Shown one piece after another: positions 1 through 6,645 of a DNA stretch of 22,912 nucleotides; the first letter of the stretch is position 1; each line of letters starts with the position of its first letter. The position numbers were made by a program, and so were the translations under genes. The notes below the pieces were generated by a model. It had not been told where the DNA came from. It did not search any database and saw only the letters and a list, made by a program, of their open reading frames with translations. The stretch covers positions 1 through 22,912 of the forward strand of contig JAICLN010000011.1 of the NCBI GenBank assembly GCA_025925615.1. Reading direction: 5' to 3'. The DNA is from Actinomycetospora sp. Lineage in GTDB: Bacteria > Actinomycetota > Actinomycetes > Mycobacteriales > Pseudonocardiaceae.

Positions 1-23
1 GCGTGATGGGACGGTCGGCTGTG

Positions 24-97
24 TAGCGGGGGCGGGACTCGAACCCGCGACACCACGATTATGAGCCGTGTGCTCTAACCACCTGAGCTACCCCGCC
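24..97 (-). tRNA. tRNA-Met (anticodon CAT), elongator type
   Basis: A 74-nt cloverleaf reads on the minus strand: acceptor arm GGCGGGG pairing with CCCCGCT (one G-U pair), then U8/A9, a D arm, an anticodon loop CTCATAA with anticodon CAT, a T arm GCGGG/CCCGC around TTCGAGT, and discriminator A. No CCA is encoded. The anticodon stem lacks the three G-C pairs of initiator tRNA and position 1 pairs with 72, so this is an elongator. A CAT-anticodon tRNA-Ile2 cannot be fully excluded, but pairing with tRNA-Thr just upstream matches the common actinobacterial thrT-metT arrangement. Confidence 0.93.
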
Positions 98-150
98 ACG
101 GAGCAGGGAGACACCGGCCAGCGTACCGACCGGGGCAATCCCGAACCCAG

Positions 151-223
151 AGCCCCTTTACGGAATCGAACCGTAGACCTTCTCCTTACCATGGAGACGC
201 TCTGCCGACTGAGCTAAAGGGGC
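151..223 (-). tRNA. tRNA-Thr (anticodon GGT)
   Basis: A 73-nt cloverleaf reads on the minus strand: acceptor arm GCCCCTT pairing with AAGGGGC, U8/A9, D arm starting GCTC, anticodon stem TCTCC/GGAGA around loop ATGGTAA (anticodon GGT), T arm TACGG/CCGTA around TTCGATT, and discriminator U, which is usual for tRNA-Thr. No CCA is encoded. It lies 15 nt after the stop codon of the GGDEF/EAL gene and 53 nt before tRNA-Met on the same strand, so read-through from the protein gene into the tRNA pair is possible. Confidence 0.95.
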
Positions 224-238
224 CAGTCTTCCCGGCGG

Positions 239-2293
239 TCAGGCGGCTCCGGAACTCTCCGACGCCGTGCCCGCGGGCGGCACCCAGCGTACAGGGCCCC
301 CGACGACGCCGGGCGTGGCACCCCCCTGGCGCACGAGGGACTCCAGCCACTGGTCGAGGTGCCCCGCGGAGAGCGGTCGGGACACCAGGTAGCCCTGCGC
401 GACGTCGCACCCCATCTCCGCGAGCGCGGTCCGCACGGCGGTGTCCTCCACCCCCTCGGCGACGACGGTGAGCCCGAGGGTGTGGCCCATCTCGACGATC
501 GCGCGGACCACCGCGGCGTCCCCGGTCTCGGTGCCCATCCCCAGGACGAAGCTCTTGTCGATCTTCACCTGGTCCACGGGCAGGCGGCGCAGGTGGGCGA
601 GCGAGGACTGTCCGGTGCCGAAGTCGTCGACGGCGAGGCGGCACCCGAGGCCGTGGAGGCGGCGCAGCGCCGGCAGCGCGTACTCCCGCTCGACGGACAC
701 CCCGCTCTCGGTCACCTCGAGCGTCAGCAGTTCCGCGGGGACCTCGTGGCGGGCGAGGGCCTCGGCCACCAGCGTCGGGAAGGAGGCGTCGAGGGACCGG
801 ACCGACAGGTTGACCGCCACCGAGAGCCGCAGCCCGCGGTCGAGCCAGCTCCGGGCCGCGGCGAGGGCCTCGTCGAGCACGAAGGCGGTGAGGCCCGCGA
901 TCTGGCCGGTCGCCTCGAGGACGGGGACGAACTCGTCGGGCAGGAGCGCCCCGAGCTCCGGGTGCTCCCAGCGGGCGAGCGCCTCCACCCCGAGGACGGT
1001 GGGTGCCTCGAGCGAGACCGTCGGTTGGTAGTAGACGCGCAGGCTGCCGTCGGCGACGGCGGGCGCGAACCCGCGGATGAGGGCGAGCCGGCGGTCGGCC
1101 CGCTCCCCCATGCTCGGCTCGTAGCAGCGCACCGGCTCGCCGCCGACCCGCGCGGCCGAGAGGGCGATGTCCGCCCGTGCGAGCAGCCGCGAGGCCAGCA
1201 CGGCCCCGTCGTGCTCGCCGGCGAGGCTCCGGGCGCCCGCCGCGGCCACACCGACGAGGACGGGCGCCTCGAACGGGATCCCCTCGACGACGAAGGGCAT
1301 GACCAGCTGCTCACGCATCTCCACGGCGCTGGTGTGGGCGGTCGGGCCGTCGACCCCGGCGACGACGACCGCGTAGGTGTCGCCCTCCAGGCGCCCGGCC
1401 AACCGGACGCCCGGGGCCACCGAGGCGGCCCGCTCGCTCGCGCACACGGCCTCGAGGCGCCGCGCCGCCAGCGCCACGAACTCGTCGCCGCGGGCGTGCC
1501 CGAGGGTGTCGTTGACCTGGTCGAGCAGCCCGAACGAGATGATCGCGACCGCGCCGGCGCCCTCCCGGACCTGCTCGGCGGCGGCCTGCAGGAAGCCCGG
1601 CCGGTTGAGCAGCGTCGTGAGCGGGTCGCGGTGGGCGTCGCGGCGCAGGCGGGCCTCGAGACGGCTGTTCTCCACCTCGGCGCCGACCTGGCGGGCGATC
1701 GTCGCGAGCAGGGTCAGCTCGCTGCGGACGGCCGAGCGCGACGGTCCACGCCACCGCGCGGCGCCCGCGCGGGCCGGGTCGTGCACCTCGAGCACACCGC
1801 GGTGGGACCGGATGACCTCGGGGATGCGGCCGGCGGTCGCCTCGCCCACCTCCGGGGCCGCGATGGGCGCCACGAGGACCTCCCCGGCCTCCCGCACGTC
1901 CATCCAGGCCCGGACGGTCGGTGGCGCGGTGCGGCGGTGCCAGCGGGCGGCCCCGCGGCCGGAGCGGAACACGTCCTGCGGGGCGACGAGGTCGAGCGCC
2001 TGCAGCGGGGCGGGGAGTGGCTCGCCGGCCTGCTCCACCAGGGGGCCGACGGCGAGGACGACCCGGCGGGCCCCGTAGCGCACCCGCAGCGCCTCGGCGA
2101 TCTCGCGGGCCGCGGTCCGCCCGTCGTCCTCCCGGCGCGCGGCCGCGTGGGCCGCGATCGACCGCCCGACGATGCCCAGCGCTCGGAGGTCCCGGGAGCG
2201 GCGGATCCGCGAGGCGCGCAGGAGCGAGACCCCGACGGAGCCGCCGGCGACCACGAGGGCGATCACGGCGAGGACGCCCGCGAGCACGCTCAC
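239..2293 (-). CDS. Membrane-anchored GGDEF/EAL protein, probable c-di-GMP phosphodiesterase
   Basis: A 684-aa protein starting with GTG. Residues 4-26 form one hydrophobic anchor. A linker of about 190 residues with no recognised fold follows; it could be a divergent GAF-like sensor. The GGDEF-type domain is at about 220-390 and the EAL domain at about 405-650. The cyclase signature is degenerate: the GGDEF pentad reads EGDTY (303-307), and the two metal-binding Asp expected eight and six residues before N261 are S253 and G255. The EAL domain keeps E437 (EAL), N495, E529, D556-D557 (DDFGTG), K577, E613 (VAEGVE) and Q633. I infer c-di-GMP hydrolysis at the membrane, with the GGDEF domain perhaps binding GTP as an activator, as known for some composite proteins. 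No clear Shine-Dalgarno precedes the GTG. It faces away from cinA and is followed closely by the two tRNAs. Confidence 0.9.
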   Translation of the reverse strand: MSVLAGVLAVIALVVAGGSVGVSLLRASRIRRSRDLRALGIVGRSIAAHAAARREDDGRTAAREIAEALRVRYGARRVVLAVGPLVEQAGEPLPAPLQALDLVAPQDVFRSGRGAARWHRRTAPPTVRAWMDVREAGEVLVAPIAAPEVGEATAGRIPEVIRSHRGVLEVHDPARAGAARWRGPSRSAVRSELTLLATIARQVGAEVENSRLEARLRRDAHRDPLTTLLNRPGFLQAAAEQVREGAGAVAIISFGLLDQVNDTLGHARGDEFVALAARRLEAVCASERAASVAPGVRLAGRLEGDTYAVVVAGVDGPTAHTSAVEMREQLVMPFVVEGIPFEAPVLVGVAAAGARSLAGEHDGAVLASRLLARADIALSAARVGGEPVRCYEPSMGERADRRLALIRGFAPAVADGSLRVYYQPTVSLEAPTVLGVEALARWEHPELGALLPDEFVPVLEATGQIAGLTAFVLDEALAAARSWLDRGLRLSVAVNLSVRSLDASFPTLVAEALARHEVPAELLTLEVTESGVSVEREYALPALRRLHGLGCRLAVDDFGTGQSSLAHLRRLPVDQVKIDKSFVLGMGTETGDAAVVRAIVEMGHTLGLTVVAEGVEDTAVRTALAEMGCDVAQGYLVSRPLSAGHLDQWLESLVRQGGATPGVVGGPVRWVPPAGTASESSGAA

Positions 2294-2642
2294 GACCCGG
2301 GGGCGGGCAGCACGCCGCCGCGACGACCGCGCATCGACGCCTCTCCTCTACCTCGCCCGACAGACACAGAACGCGTCACCTCATCGAGTACCCGCTCACT
2401 CTACGCAAGAATCCTGACGAACACAGCTGCGCTGGGTCACTCAGTTGGCCCAATATGTCGCCCGAGACAAGATGTCGACCCGCGTTCGGTCACACAGCGT
2501 CCGTTCCGTCGAGGCGGTGCGTCCGTCCGGGCCCGTCGCGCGGCCCCGATGGTGACCCGGCGTGCGGCGGGTTCGCCTGATGGGATGGTCGGCGGCGACA
2601 CCGACGGGCTCCCGCGGCCGGGGCCGGCACACAGGAGGAACC
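2294..2642. promoter_or_regulatory. 349-nt divergent intergenic region between the GGDEF/EAL gene and cinA
   Basis: This is the only gene-free stretch over 300 nt. Its middle (about 2340-2480) is clearly richer in A and T than the surrounding genes, as expected for promoters. On the plus strand, TTGGCC (2445-2450), 17 nt, then CAAGAT (2468-2473) is a plausible promoter for cinA with a leader of about 160 nt. On the minus strand several TANNNT-like hexamers exist but none stands out. I see no riboswitch-like structure, RNA gene or conserved small ORF here. Confidence 0.35.
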
Positions 2643-3962
2643 ATGGCACTGGATCCGGCGGGTCCGGACCGCGCGGGGAGGGCCCCGACGGCGGGCATCG
2701 TCGCCACCGGCAGCGAACTGCTCGCCGGCCGGGTCCACGACGCCAACGGCCCCTGGATCGCCGAGCGCCTCGGCGAGCTCGGCATCGACGTCGCGCACAT
2801 CCTGCTCGTCGGGGACCGGCCGGACGAGATGGAGTCGGCCCTGCGCTACCTCGCCGGGTCCGGGGTCGACCTCGTGGTGACCAGCGGCGGCCTCGGCCCG
2901 ACCGCCGACGACCTCACCGCCGCCGTCGTCGCGGACGTCACCGGCCGCCCGCTCGAGCTCGACGAGCACATGGAGAAGGTCGTCGGCGACATCATCGCCC
3001 GGTTCGCCGACCGCCTGCGCTGGGACGCCGCCGCCCTCGCCGAGGCCAACCGCAAGCAGGCGATGGTGCCCCACGGCGCCACCGCGATCCGCCCCGTCGG
3101 GACCGCGCCCGGGCTGGCGGTCCCCCGCGGCAGCGACGGGTTCGCGCCGACGGTGCTGGTGCTGCCCGGCCCGCCGCGCGAGGTCCGGGGGATGTGGGAC
3201 GACGCTCTGGCGTCGGAGCCGCTGCGCGCGCTGCTCGAGCGCACGGCGCCGTTCGACGAGACCCACCTGCGCCTCTTCGGCGTCCCCGAGTCCGAGATCG
3301 CCGCGACGCTGCGGGCGGTCGGCGAGCACACCGACCTCGCCCCGCTCGAGATCACGACGTGCCTGCGCGACTTCACCCTCGAGGTCGACCTGCGCCGGCG
3401 TCCCGACGACGGGGCGGCGCGGGCCGCGCACGACGCCGTCGTCGCCGAGATCGAGGGCCGCCACGGCCGCGCCGTCTTCTCCCGCACCGGGCAGACGATC
3501 GACGAGATCCTCTTCGGCCTGCTCGAGGGCCGGACGATCGCGACCGCCGAGTCGTGCACCGGCGGCCTGCTCGCCGGCCGGCTCACCGCCCCGGCCGGGG
3601 CCTCGGCGCACGTCCAGGGCGGCATCGTCAGCTACTCCAACGAGGCCAAGGAGCACCTGCTCGGCGTGCCCGACGAGCTCATCGCGGCCCACGGCGCGGT
3701 GTCCCCCGAGGCGGCGCACGCGATGGCGGGCGGGGCGCTCGAGCGGTTCGGGGTCGACGTCGCGGTCGCGATCAGCGGCGTGGCGGGGCCCGGCGGGGGC
3801 ACCGCGGAGAAGCCGGTCGGCTATGTGTGCTTCTCGGTGCGCACCGCCGACGGGCGCGAGATCGCCCGCGACCCGGTGCTGCCCGGGGACCGCGGCGACG
3901 TGCGGGAGCGCTCGGTCGTCCTCGCGATGCACCTCGTGCGGCGGATCCTCACCGAAGGCTGA
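2643..3962 (+). CDS. cinA: CinA family protein: MoCF-like domain plus nicotinamide-nucleotide amidohydrolase domain
   Basis: A 439-aa full-length CinA. The ATG at 2643 is chosen over an in-frame upstream ATG at 2562 because GGAGG lies at 2634-2638 and homology begins only after it. Residues about 16-185 are the molybdopterin-binding-like (MoCF/COG1058) domain, with GSELLAGR (23-30), TSGGLGPTADD (80-90) and LPGPPRE (174-180). Residues about 285-437 are the CinA C-terminal deamidase domain, with ESCTGG (303-308) and SGVAGPGGG (378-386). The family hydrolyses ADP-ribose and deamidates NMN in pyridine-nucleotide salvage; the competence role of the name does not apply broadly. In many actinobacteria cinA stands alone like this. 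It ends 7 nt from the convergent small membrane-peptide gene. Confidence 0.95.
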   Translation: MALDPAGPDRAGRAPTAGIVATGSELLAGRVHDANGPWIAERLGELGIDVAHILLVGDRPDEMESALRYLAGSGVDLVVTSGGLGPTADDLTAAVVADVTGRPLELDEHMEKVVGDIIARFADRLRWDAAALAEANRKQAMVPHGATAIRPVGTAPGLAVPRGSDGFAPTVLVLPGPPREVRGMWDDALASEPLRALLERTAPFDETHLRLFGVPESEIAATLRAVGEHTDLAPLEITTCLRDFTLEVDLRRRPDDGAARAAHDAVVAEIEGRHGRAVFSRTGQTIDEILFGLLEGRTIATAESCTGGLLAGRLTAPAGASAHVQGGIVSYSNEAKEHLLGVPDELIAAHGAVSPEAAHAMAGGALERFGVDVAVAISGVAGPGGGTAEKPVGYVCFSVRTADGREIARDPVLPGDRGDVRERSVVLAMHLVRRILTEG

Positions 3963-3969
3963 TCCCGCC

Positions 3970-4137
3970 TCAGGCCGTCAGGCCGCGGAAGAAGCGGATG
4001 ATCTGGTCGATCGCGTCGCCGATCGCCGCGAAGATCGTGCGCACCGTGGCGGCCGCGTTGTCCGGCTGCGCGATCACGAAGTACAGGATGATCGCGACGA
4101 CGACGAGGACCAGCAGCAGGCGCAGTCGCGCGTTCAT
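3970..4137 (-). CDS. Small single-pass membrane protein (55 aa), function unknown
   Basis: Starts at ATG 4137, preceded by GGAAGGA at good spacing; the longer in-frame ORF from 4254 is Pro/Arg-rich and looks non-coding. Residues 1-5 are basic (MNARLR), 6-23 form one strongly hydrophobic helix (LLLVLVVVAIILYFVIA), and the C-terminal half (about 30-52) is an amphipathic helix rich in Ile, Phe and Ala with a basic end (RFFRG). The layout suggests a membrane-anchored peptide with its second helix lying on the membrane. Peptides of this style are common and uncharacterised in actinobacteria. It could also be a toxin-like peptide, but no antitoxin RNA or partner gene is evident. Confidence 0.7.
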   Translation of the reverse strand: MNARLRLLLVLVVVAIILYFVIAQPDNAAATVRTIFAAIGDAIDQIIRFFRGLTA

Positions 4138-4236
4138 CGGGTCCTTCCGCGACGGGGCCCGACGGACCGGGCACGAGCCCGGAGGCCCGGGCGCGGGCCG
4201 ACCGTAACGTGGTGGTCTCGTCGCCGGGGTCACTTC

Positions 4237-4267
4237 GGACAACGTGTCGCGCACGTGATCGATGTCC
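4237..4267. promoter_or_regulatory. Nested inverted repeat upstream of the epoxide-hydrolase-like gene
   Basis: Outer arms GGACA (4237-4241) and TGTCC (4263-4267) enclose a perfect inner repeat ACGTG-TCGCG-CACGT (4242-4256). It lies between the small membrane-protein gene (minus) and the hydrolase gene (plus), 29 nt before the hydrolase's -10-like box. The position suits an operator, but no regulator for it can be named. Confidence 0.3.
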
Positions 4268-4295
4268 CCCGTCCGGCCCAGTCGGACCGGGCGGG

Positions 4296-4301
4296 CAGGA
4301 T
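4296..4301 (+). promoter_or_regulatory. -10-like hexamer (CAGGAT) for a possible leaderless transcript of the hydrolase
   Basis: CAGGAT ends 6 nt before the ATG at 4308, which would place transcription initiation at or next to the A of the start codon. It matches the actinobacterial TANNNT consensus only at positions 2 and 6, so it is the weakest of the four leaderless candidates here. No Shine-Dalgarno sequence precedes this ATG, which supports the idea. Confidence 0.35.
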
Positions 4302-4307
4302 GCGGGG

Positions 4308-5144
4308 ATGAGCGGCGAGCGCATGACCGGGTTCACCCGCGGAGCCCTCCGGTTCGACGTCGTCGATGCGGGGCCGGCGGAGGCACCGGAGACCGTGCTC
4401 CTCCTGCACGGCTTCCCGCAGACCTCCGCGAGCTGGGGCGCGGTGGCCGAGTGCCTGCACGCCGCGGGCCTGCGGACGCTCGCGCCCGACCAGCGCGGCT
4501 ACTCCCCCGGTGCCCGTCCGGCCGGGCGCTCCGCCTACCGCCTCGAGCACCTCGTCGACGACGCCGCGGCCCTGATCACCTCGTCCGGCGCCGGATCGGT
4601 GCACCTCGTGGGGCACGACTGGGGAGCCGTCGTGGCCTGGGCGCTCGCGGCCCACCGGCCCGAGCTCGTCCGCACCGTCACGGGCGTGTCGGTGCCGCAC
4701 GCCGCGGCGTTCCTGCGCGGGATGCTGCGGGGCCCGCAGCTGCTGCACTCCTGGTACATGGGGGCGTTCCAGCTCCCGCGGCTGCCCGAGCTGCTGCTCG
4801 GCGACGAGGCCCGGATGGCCGCGGTGCTGCGCCGCGCCGGGGCGAGCGCCGAGGCCGCCCGCCGCGACGCCGCCGCGCTCGCGGGTCACGTGACCGGCCC
4901 CTTGAACTGGTACCGCGCGCTGCCGCTCGCGGCGCCGGGCTACACCCGTCGTCCCGTCCAGCGCCCGTCGCTGATGGTGTGGAGCGACGCCGACGGGTTC
5001 ATCACCCGCGCCGCCGTCGACCAGAACCCGCGCTTCGTCCTCGCGCCCTACCGGCTCGAGGTGCTGCCCGGGGTGAGCCACTGGATCCCGGACGAGGCCC
5101 CGGAACGGCTCGCCGAGCTGGTCACGGCCCACGTCGGGAGCTAG
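4308..5144 (+). CDS. Alpha/beta hydrolase, epoxide-hydrolase-like
   Basis: A 278-aa protein of the usual length for soluble epoxide hydrolases. The oxyanion-hole motif HGFP is at 34-37, DQRGYS at 61-66, and the nucleophile elbow GHDWGA (102-107) carries Asp104 rather than Ser. Asp here is typical of epoxide hydrolases and haloalkane dehalogenases. The acid is probably in WSDADGF (D227 or D229) and the base is His258 (GVSHW). Cap-domain tyrosines that would polarise the epoxide may be Y150 and Y202 (LNWYRA). The start at 4308 is chosen because homology begins just after it and upstream codons look non-coding; ATG 4323 is an alternative. Substrate unknown. It converges on the next hydrolase, and both stop codons lie within one CTAG. 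Confidence 0.85.
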   Translation: MSGERMTGFTRGALRFDVVDAGPAEAPETVLLLHGFPQTSASWGAVAECLHAAGLRTLAPDQRGYSPGARPAGRSAYRLEHLVDDAAALITSSGAGSVHLVGHDWGAVVAWALAAHRPELVRTVTGVSVPHAAAFLRGMLRGPQLLHSWYMGAFQLPRLPELLLGDEARMAAVLRRAGASAEAARRDAAALAGHVTGPLNWYRALPLAAPGYTRRPVQRPSLMVWSDADGFITRAAVDQNPRFVLAPYRLEVLPGVSHWIPDEAPERLAELVTAHVGS

Positions 5145-5947
5145 GCCGTCGCCGCCTCCGACGCCGGGAGCGTGACCCCCAGGACGGTGTCGACGACGAG
5201 CTCCGGGTCGTCCCACATCGGCACGTGGCCCACGCCGGGCAGCCGGACGAACTCGGCGTCGGGCACGATCCGGCGCATCGGCGCCCCGTAGGCCCGCCAC
5301 GGGATCATGCGGTCCCGCTCGGACCACGCGATCCGCACCGGGCAGGGCAGGTGTTCCAGGGCGCGCGTGGCGCCGTGGGCCGCGGCCGCGTCGAGCAGCG
5401 GGACGAGGACGTCGCACCCCCGGACGTCGGCGATCATGTCGGGGACCAGCTCTGGCGCGATGCGCTCCCCGTGCTCCATGGTCCGGCGCACGACGGCCCG
5501 CCGCAGGCCCGGGTGAGAGGCGATGACCCCGGCGAGCTCGGGTCGCGTGACGACGCGCAGGACCCGGAACGTCCACACCAGCCGTCGCAGGTCCCATCCG
5601 GAGCGCCACCCGCCGGCGGGCGAGAGCGCGACCGCGGACCGGGCCCGTCCGCGGCGGACGAGCTCGAGCGCGACCCACCCGCCGAGGGAGTTCCCGACGA
5701 CGTGGGCGGTGCCGACGCCCGCGGCGTCGAGCTGCGCGCACACCCCGTCGGCGAGACGGTCGACGGTGAAGGTCCCCGCGGACCGGTCCCACGCCGGGCC
5801 GCCCCGGTGGCCGGGGAGGGTGGGCGCGATGACGTCGTGGTGCTGCGCGAGGGCGTCGAGCACCGGGGTCCACGCCCGCCAGGACATCGCGGCGCCGTGC
5901 AGCAGCACGAGCGGCGGACCGGACCCGGCCCGGTGGAGCTCGCTCAC
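5141..5947 (-). CDS. Serine alpha/beta hydrolase
   Basis: A 268-aa protein starting at GTG 5947, which has GAGGAGG about 7 nt upstream; upstream in-frame codons run into the divergent tetR and are not coding. Visible motifs are LLHGAA (15-20), PTLPGHRGG (42-50), nucleophile elbow GNSLGG (85-90, Ser87), acid Asp212 in WSERDRMIP, and base His241 in GVGHVPMWDDPE. Unlike its convergent neighbour it uses Ser, so it is an esterase, lipase or C-C hydrolase type rather than an epoxide hydrolase. It is transcribed away from the TetR gene 75 nt off, the classic layout for an enzyme controlled by its divergent repressor. Substrate unknown. Confidence 0.85.
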   Translation of the reverse strand: MSELHRAGSGPPLVLLHGAAMSWRAWTPVLDALAQHHDVIAPTLPGHRGGPAWDRSAGTFTVDRLADGVCAQLDAAGVGTAHVVGNSLGGWVALELVRRGRARSAVALSPAGGWRSGWDLRRLVWTFRVLRVVTRPELAGVIASHPGLRRAVVRRTMEHGERIAPELVPDMIADVRGCDVLVPLLDAAAAHGATRALEHLPCPVRIAWSERDRMIPWRAYGAPMRRIVPDAEFVRLPGVGHVPMWDDPELVVDTVLGVTLPASEAATA

Positions 5948-5972
5948 CGGCGGCCTCCTCGATCGGAGCACA

Positions 5973-5990
5973 ACGTAGCGTAGGTTACGT
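5973..5990. promoter_or_regulatory. Candidate operator between the hydrolase and its divergent tetR
   Basis: ACGTA (5973-5977) and TACGT (5986-5990) form an inverted repeat with an 8-nt spacer in the 75-nt divergent region. A short direct repeat, CGTAG-CGTAG, lies within it (5974-5983). Hexamers of the TANNNT type occur on both strands inside the element (for example TAGGTT on plus, TACGCT on minus), so a bound repressor would block both promoters. The assignment to the neighbouring TetR is inference from position. Confidence 0.45.
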
Positions 5991-6022
5991 CGTCGGTCCG
6001 GCCCCGCAGGGAGGAAGACCCC

Positions 6023-6592
6023 ATGGCCCGCACGGCCTCCCCCGAGTCGTACTTCGCGGCCGCCCTGCGCCTGCTCGCCGGGCCGGGTCTGCCCGCGTTG
6101 CGCATCGGTCGGCTCTGCCGCGAGGTCGGCGTCACCAGCGGCAGCTTCTACCACCACTTCGGCAGCTGGGACGGGTTCGTCGCCGCCCTGCTCGAGCACT
6201 GGGCCACCGAGGAGGTCGACCGCCCGCTCGAGCTGGTCCGCCGCGCCGAGGTCCAGGACGCGGGCGAGCGCGTCACCCTGCTCAAGGGCCTCGCGCTGAC
6301 GATCCCCCACGACGCCGAGACCGCGATCCGGCGCTGGGCGGGCACCGACGCGGTGGTGGCCGCCGCGCAGCAGCGCGTCGACGACGGCCGGCGGGCCGCG
6401 GTCCGGGAGGTCATCGCCCCGCTCCTGGACGACCCGGAGCTGACCGCGACCCTCGCCGAGGTCGGCCTCAGCCTCCTGGTCGGCCACCAGCAGCTCCACC
6501 ACGGTGGCCCGGCGGTCGACCTCGCCGCGCAGCTCGACCAGTTCGAGCTGCTCGTCCGGACCCACGCCGAGAGGTGCGCTTCGCGCTTGTGA
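6023..6592 (+). CDS. TetR/AcrR family transcriptional regulator
   Basis: A 189-aa protein with a good ribosome site (AGGGAGGA) before ATG 6023. The N-terminal helix-turn-helix is at about 27-47 (RIGRLCREVGVTSGSFYHHF), the usual TetR recognition pattern ending in xFYxHF. The rest is an all-helical ligand domain that I cannot assign to a ligand. It is divergent from the serine hydrolase at 5141-5947, with an inverted repeat between them, so it most likely represses that gene and itself. Its 3' end overlaps one arm of a long palindrome shared with the convergent P450 gene. Confidence 0.9.
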   Translation: MARTASPESYFAAALRLLAGPGLPALRIGRLCREVGVTSGSFYHHFGSWDGFVAALLEHWATEEVDRPLELVRRAEVQDAGERVTLLKGLALTIPHDAETAIRRWAGTDAVVAAAQQRVDDGRRAAVREVIAPLLDDPELTATLAEVGLSLLVGHQQLHHGGPAVDLAAQLDQFELLVRTHAERCASRL

Positions 6593-6645
6593 GCACTGTC
6601 GGGGGTTCTAGCCCCGGAACGTGCTCACGCGCGGGGCGCGCACCT
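6572..6645. terminator. Long interrupted palindrome between convergent tetR and P450 genes
   Basis: Left arm 6572-6596 and right arm 6621-6645 pair over 8 bp at the outside (AGGTGCGC/GCGCACCT) and 8 bp inside (GTGAGCAC/GTGCTCAC), separated by an internal bulge of 9 nt on each side. The 24-nt centre holds a further hairpin (CGGGG/CCCCG). The left arm includes the last codons and stop of tetR, and the right arm ends within the P450 stop codon. A bidirectional terminator is the simplest reading; there is no T tract. A mobile REP-like element is an alternative. Confidence 0.6.

Noticed and set aside
265..275. Within the GGDEF/EAL protein, the string GDEF at residues 269-272 read as an active cyclase motif
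   Set aside because: Coordinates here are protein residues. GDEF lies in the conserved NDxxGHxxGDxxL segment; the real site, about 35 residues later, is EGDTY.
359..4207. A 1282-codon open frame on the plus strand
   Set aside because: It is the antisense of the GGDEF/EAL gene followed by an out-of-frame copy of cinA. Its translation is Arg/Gly/Pro-rich with no domain. Long shadow frames are expected at this GC content.
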